From JALONO01 sp038209965 (GTDB lineage Bacteria > Bacteroidota > Bacteroidia > Cytophagales > Thermoflexibacteraceae): 8,753 bases of DNA. Below, piece after piece: positions 6,798-8,753 of the stretch. Every line of letters begins with the position of its first letter. Positions within the stretch are counted from its first letter, which is position 1. The notes beneath the pieces were generated by a model. It was not told the origin of the DNA and ran no database searches. It was given only the letters and a program-made list of their open reading frames with translations. A program made the position numbers and the translations under genes. The stretch covers positions 1-8,753 of the forward strand of contig JBBQXF010000155.1 in NCBI GenBank assembly GCA_038209965.1, in the 5' to 3' direction.

Positions 6798-6812
6798 GAG
6801 CACATTTGAGCA
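6795..6812 (+). repeat. Tandem direct repeat TTTGAGCA, period 10
   Basis: TTTGAGCA occurs at 6795-6802 and again at 6805-6812, one helical turn apart, just upstream of the membrane protein gene and overlapping its candidate -7 box. It could be a protein-binding site or chance in an A/T-rich spacer. Confidence 0.35.
6801..6808 (+). promoter_or_regulatory. Possible -7 box of the membrane protein gene
   Basis: CACATTTG matches TAnnTTTG at all but the first base and sits 29 bases before the ATG at 6838. A TTG at 6775-6777 is 23 bases upstream, wider than ideal. If real, the membrane protein has its own start in addition to any read-through from rel. Confidence 0.25.
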
Positions 6813-6837
6813 TCAAATCACTAAACGGAAAAACACC

Positions 6838-7611
6838 ATGTCATCACGCTCTTTTTTGCCCTCGCTGGCCAGTGTCACCCTCTTAATCATTGGGGTGTAT
6901 GCCCTCCTGCGCTGGCAAGAAATCCCGATGGGCGACCTAGTGGACTGGCTGACAGGAATTGCCATTTTTTGGTGGCTGCTGGCCACCGTGACTATCCCGT
7001 GGAACATGCACTTTGCCGCTAAAGCACTGGTGGAAGATGCCAAAACATCGGCGCAGAAAAACATCAAGTTAAGGGCTGAAGATGTGGCTTATGCTGAAAA
7101 AATAGCCAATCGTTATCGCCAAGTGGCCATTGGGCTCCACTTGATCACTGCATCGGGCTTGGCCCTAATGGCCTACCTGAACCTTACCCCACTGGGCTAT
7201 TGGGCGGCGGGAGTGGCATTATTGCTCACGTTTTTGCGCCCACTCATGCGCATGTATGAGTATGTGGTGGCGCGTTTGGCCAACATCCGCCAAGAAATCC
7301 GCTACCCTCGCGATGATGTGAGTGAGCTGCGCCAAAAAGTTGACATCATGGACGATCTGGTAAGATCGCTCGCCCGAAACTTGGATACAAATGACCAACA
7401 CTCGCTCGTCAGCACCCAAATGGCGCGAACCGGGCATTTGGAAGTGGCCCTGCACGAGCTGCGGGTCTCCATCCAAGATCTGCGGGTAGAGAACGCTGCC
7501 GAGCACCAACAAGTGATCCGAAAAGCCGAAAGCACCATTGCCCGGTTGTCAGAAGATGCCCAGTTTCTCAACCAAGTGCGGGACATTATCCGATTTTGGA
7601 AGCAAGTGTAG
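6838..7611 (+). CDS. Unrecognised membrane protein with four predicted helices and a helical C-terminal tail
   Basis: This 257-residue protein is one I cannot assign to a named family. Four hydrophobic stretches fit membrane helices at about 9-26, 37-56, 95-114 and 118-137, arranged as two hairpins. The loop between helices 2 and 3 (57-94) is charged and helical-looking, beginning PWNMHFAAKAL (54-64). After helix 4, the segment RPLMRMYEYVVARLANIRQ (134-152) and RYPRDDVSELRQKV (155-168) look like conserved signatures, and residues about 159-257 are hydrophilic and probably coiled coil, ending in FWKQV. There is no signal peptide beyond helix 1 and no catalytic motif. The frame is open back to 6730 inside rel, but the ATG at 6838 starts just before helix 1 and is the likelier start. 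It follows rel on the same strand after 67 bases and ends before a strong hairpin. Function is unknown; a membrane scaffold or sensor is only a guess. Confidence 0.8.
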   Translation: MSSRSFLPSLASVTLLIIGVYALLRWQEIPMGDLVDWLTGIAIFWWLLATVTIPWNMHFAAKALVEDAKTSAQKNIKLRAEDVAYAEKIANRYRQVAIGLHLITASGLALMAYLNLTPLGYWAAGVALLLTFLRPLMRMYEYVVARLANIRQEIRYPRDDVSELRQKVDIMDDLVRSLARNLDTNDQHSLVSTQMARTGHLEVALHELRVSIQDLRVENAAEHQQVIRKAESTIARLSEDAQFLNQVRDIIRFWKQV

Positions 7612-7618
7612 AACTGGG

Positions 7619-7664
7619 CTGGCCATTTTCCGCACGAAAGTTCATTGGTGCGGAAAATGGCCAG
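7619..7664. terminator. Bidirectional hairpin terminator between the membrane protein gene and bioD
   Basis: Perfect 17-bp arms (7619-7635 and 7648-7664) enclose a 12-base loop. It lies eight bases past the stop of the plus-strand gene and ahead of the convergent bioD stop at 7743. Only TTT follows on the plus side, so the U run is short, but stem strength and position argue for a two-way terminator. The remaining spacer (7665-7742) holds nothing that I recognise. Confidence 0.8.
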
Positions 7665-7742
7665 TTTGGTAAGCCAGTGCCATTCAAGTCCTACAAACAG
7701 CGAAACTCCAATTTTTGGTCATCGCCATTGGATCTGTATTGA

Positions 7743-8375
7743 TCAAATGCCCAACTTTTCCCTCAACAATTGTGCATAGTGGGACACCATGGCTGGGTTG
7801 ATCGCATCTTCTCTATCCACCCGCAACAAGCAGGGAAAAGGGCAATGTTTCTGGATGATCCGCTCTGATTCGGGTGCGGGGCATTGGTTGAAAATAATGC
7901 CTTTTACGGTAAAATTGCTGTAGGGCAACCGACGGCTCAACTCATGGGCCGATAACAAAGTGTGGTTGATACTGCCCAAGTACAGATTGGCCACCAATAT
8001 AATCTCTGCCGAAAATTTGTCGGCCAACTCGATCACAAAATGTTGGTCGTTGAGCGGCACCAGCAGCCCCCCCGCCCCCTCGATCACCAGATCATTGGAA
8101 GTGGCCGGAAGCTTGATCTGGTCAAAATCGATCTCCACCCCGTCCAGTTTGGCCGCCGCATGGGGCGAGACCGGCTCGGTAAACCGATAAGCCTCCGGGT
8201 GAAAGACGCTTTGGGCGTTGCTGACCAACGATCGGACAAACTTGGTGTCGCGGGGCATGCCCGATTGTACTGGTTTCCAGTAATCAGCTTGCAGGGCCTC
8301 GGTCACTATGGCACTGATCACACTCTTGCCGCTGTCAGTCCCGATGGCGGTGATAAAATAGCGTTTGGCGGACAT
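7743..8375 (-). CDS. bioD: Dethiobiotin synthase
   Basis: This 210-residue protein has the usual length of the short BioD form. It catalyses the ATP- and CO2-dependent closure of the ureido ring of 7,8-diaminopelargonic acid to dethiobiotin, the penultimate step of biotin synthesis, in the cytosol as a homodimer. The P-loop reads ITAIGTDSGKS (8-18) with Lys17; the first P-loop glycine of classical BioD is Ala10 here. YWKPVQSG (32-39) carries the catalytic Lys34, SPHAAA (70-75) contacts the substrate, and VIEGAGGLLVPL (97-108) is the second nucleotide/metal loop with Glu99. NLYLGSINHTLL and IIFNQ complete the fold. The ATG at 8375-8373 directly follows the TAA of pyrF with no gap, so the two are almost certainly co-transcribed and probably translationally coupled. 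No other bio gene is present in the window. Confidence 0.95.
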   Translation of the reverse strand: MSAKRYFITAIGTDSGKSVISAIVTEALQADYWKPVQSGMPRDTKFVRSLVSNAQSVFHPEAYRFTEPVSPHAAAKLDGVEIDFDQIKLPATSNDLVIEGAGGLLVPLNDQHFVIELADKFSAEIILVANLYLGSINHTLLSAHELSRRLPYSNFTVKGIIFNQCPAPESERIIQKHCPFPCLLRVDREDAINPAMVSHYAQLLREKLGI

Positions 8376-8753
8376 TTAACAATAAAGTTGTAGGTTGGTG
8401 TTCATTTGTTGGGCGATGGATTGGGCCTGCAACCGGGCCGCCTGCGCAAAATCGATCCCCGATGAAGCATACAGGATTCCCCGTGAAGCGTTGACCAATA
8501 GGCCTCCCGTTTTGGTAAGGCCCAACCGTGAAACTTCGGCCAGATCGCCGCCTTGAGCGCCATAGCCGGGCACCAGTAAAAAGTGATCCGGAGCCAACCG
8601 GCGCACTTCGGCAAAAGCTTGGGGGTGCGTGGCCCCCACCACAAACATCAATTGCTCAGCAGTGCCCCACGTTTGGGCCGCCCGGATAACGGAGGTATAA
8701 AGCGGCTGGCCATCTGCGAGGAGCGCCGATTGCTGAAAATCTTGGCTGCCTTC
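8376..8753 (-). CDS. pyrF: Orotidine 5'-phosphate decarboxylase, C-terminal part (cut by window end)
   Basis: The frame is open from the window edge to the TAA at 8378-8376 and shows the last 125 residues of a protein whose family (the longer, type 2 OMP decarboxylases) is about 270 residues. It would catalyse the last step of UMP synthesis, OMP to UMP + CO2. Visible motifs, numbered from the window edge: GSQDFQ (2-7), PLYTSVIRAA near 18-27, VVGATHP (38-44), LLVPGYGAQGGD (59-70) and NASRGILYAS (88-97). The last two match the phosphate-binding loops of the barrel. The catalytic Lys/Asp segment lies upstream, outside the window. A TTG inside the frame at 8651 is an internal leucine codon, not a start, because the conserved sequence continues upstream of it. 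It heads, or is part of, an operon whose next gene is bioD. Confidence 0.92.
   Translation of the reverse strand, partial: EGSQDFQQSALLADGQPLYTSVIRAAQTWGTAEQLMFVVGATHPQAFAEVRRLAPDHFLLVPGYGAQGGDLAEVSRLGLTKTGGLLVNASRGILYASSGIDFAQAARLQAQSIAQQMNTNLQLYC

Noticed and set aside
6780..7750. The 10-mer GATCAAATGC at 6780-6789 and 7741-7750, flanking the membrane protein gene like a target duplication
   Set aside because: Chance 10-mer repeats are expected in a window this size, the second copy overlaps the end of bioD, and nothing between them resembles a mobile element.
1..8753. Search for CRISPR arrays, insertion sequences, phage genes, toxin-antitoxin pairs or defence genes
   Set aside because: No regularly spaced repeats, transposase or integrase motifs or defence domains were seen on either strand; the content is housekeeping.

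Overview
The window looks like a housekeeping stretch of a Bacteroidota (Bacteroidetes) chromosome of roughly balanced GC content. The phylum call rests on several points: a bacterial geranylgeranylglyceryl-phosphate-synthase-type gene, a trigger factor and a bifunctional Rel of the sort found in that phylum, weak or absent Shine-Dalgarno sequences, and a promoter in front of the tRNA that matches the Bacteroidetes sigma-A pattern (-7 box TAnnTTTG with a TTG-type -33 element 19 bases upstream). I cannot place it below phylum from sequence alone.

Layout. Positions 1-411 (minus) hold the first 137 codons of a GGGP/PcrB-family prenylglyceryl phosphate synthase, cut by the window edge. A 157-base divergent spacer separates it from pyruvate kinase (pyk, plus, 569-1999). 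A 178-base spacer with a promoter-like box leads to a 6-pyruvoyl-tetrahydropterin-synthase family gene (plus, 2178-2603). A 17-bp perfect hairpin separates this from the convergent trigger factor gene (tig, minus, 2685-4097, TTG start). Upstream of tig, on the same strand, lies tRNA-Leu(UAG) (4252-4333) with a clear promoter and a likely terminator. Then come a bifunctional (p)ppGpp synthetase/hydrolase (rel, plus, 4416-6770) and an unrecognised four-helix membrane protein with a helical C-terminal tail (plus, 6838-7611). A second 17-bp perfect hairpin separates these from the convergent pair bioD (7743-8375) and pyrF (8376 to beyond the window end, minus). In that pair the pyrF stop codon abuts the bioD start codon.

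Functional picture. The genes are mostly core metabolism and growth control: glycolysis, pterin chemistry, nascent-chain folding, leucine tRNA, the stringent response, pyrimidine synthesis and biotin synthesis. They sit in short, separate transcription units, not in one dedicated pathway cluster. I see no phage, transposon, CRISPR, defence or biosynthetic island, and no convincing new multi-gene system. The points most worth a second look are the unknown membrane protein behind rel, a repeat-like proline-rich insert in trigger factor, the C-x5-HGH signature that argues against a plain queD label for the pterin gene, the related apexes of the two convergent hairpins, and the zero-gap pyrF-bioD junction.
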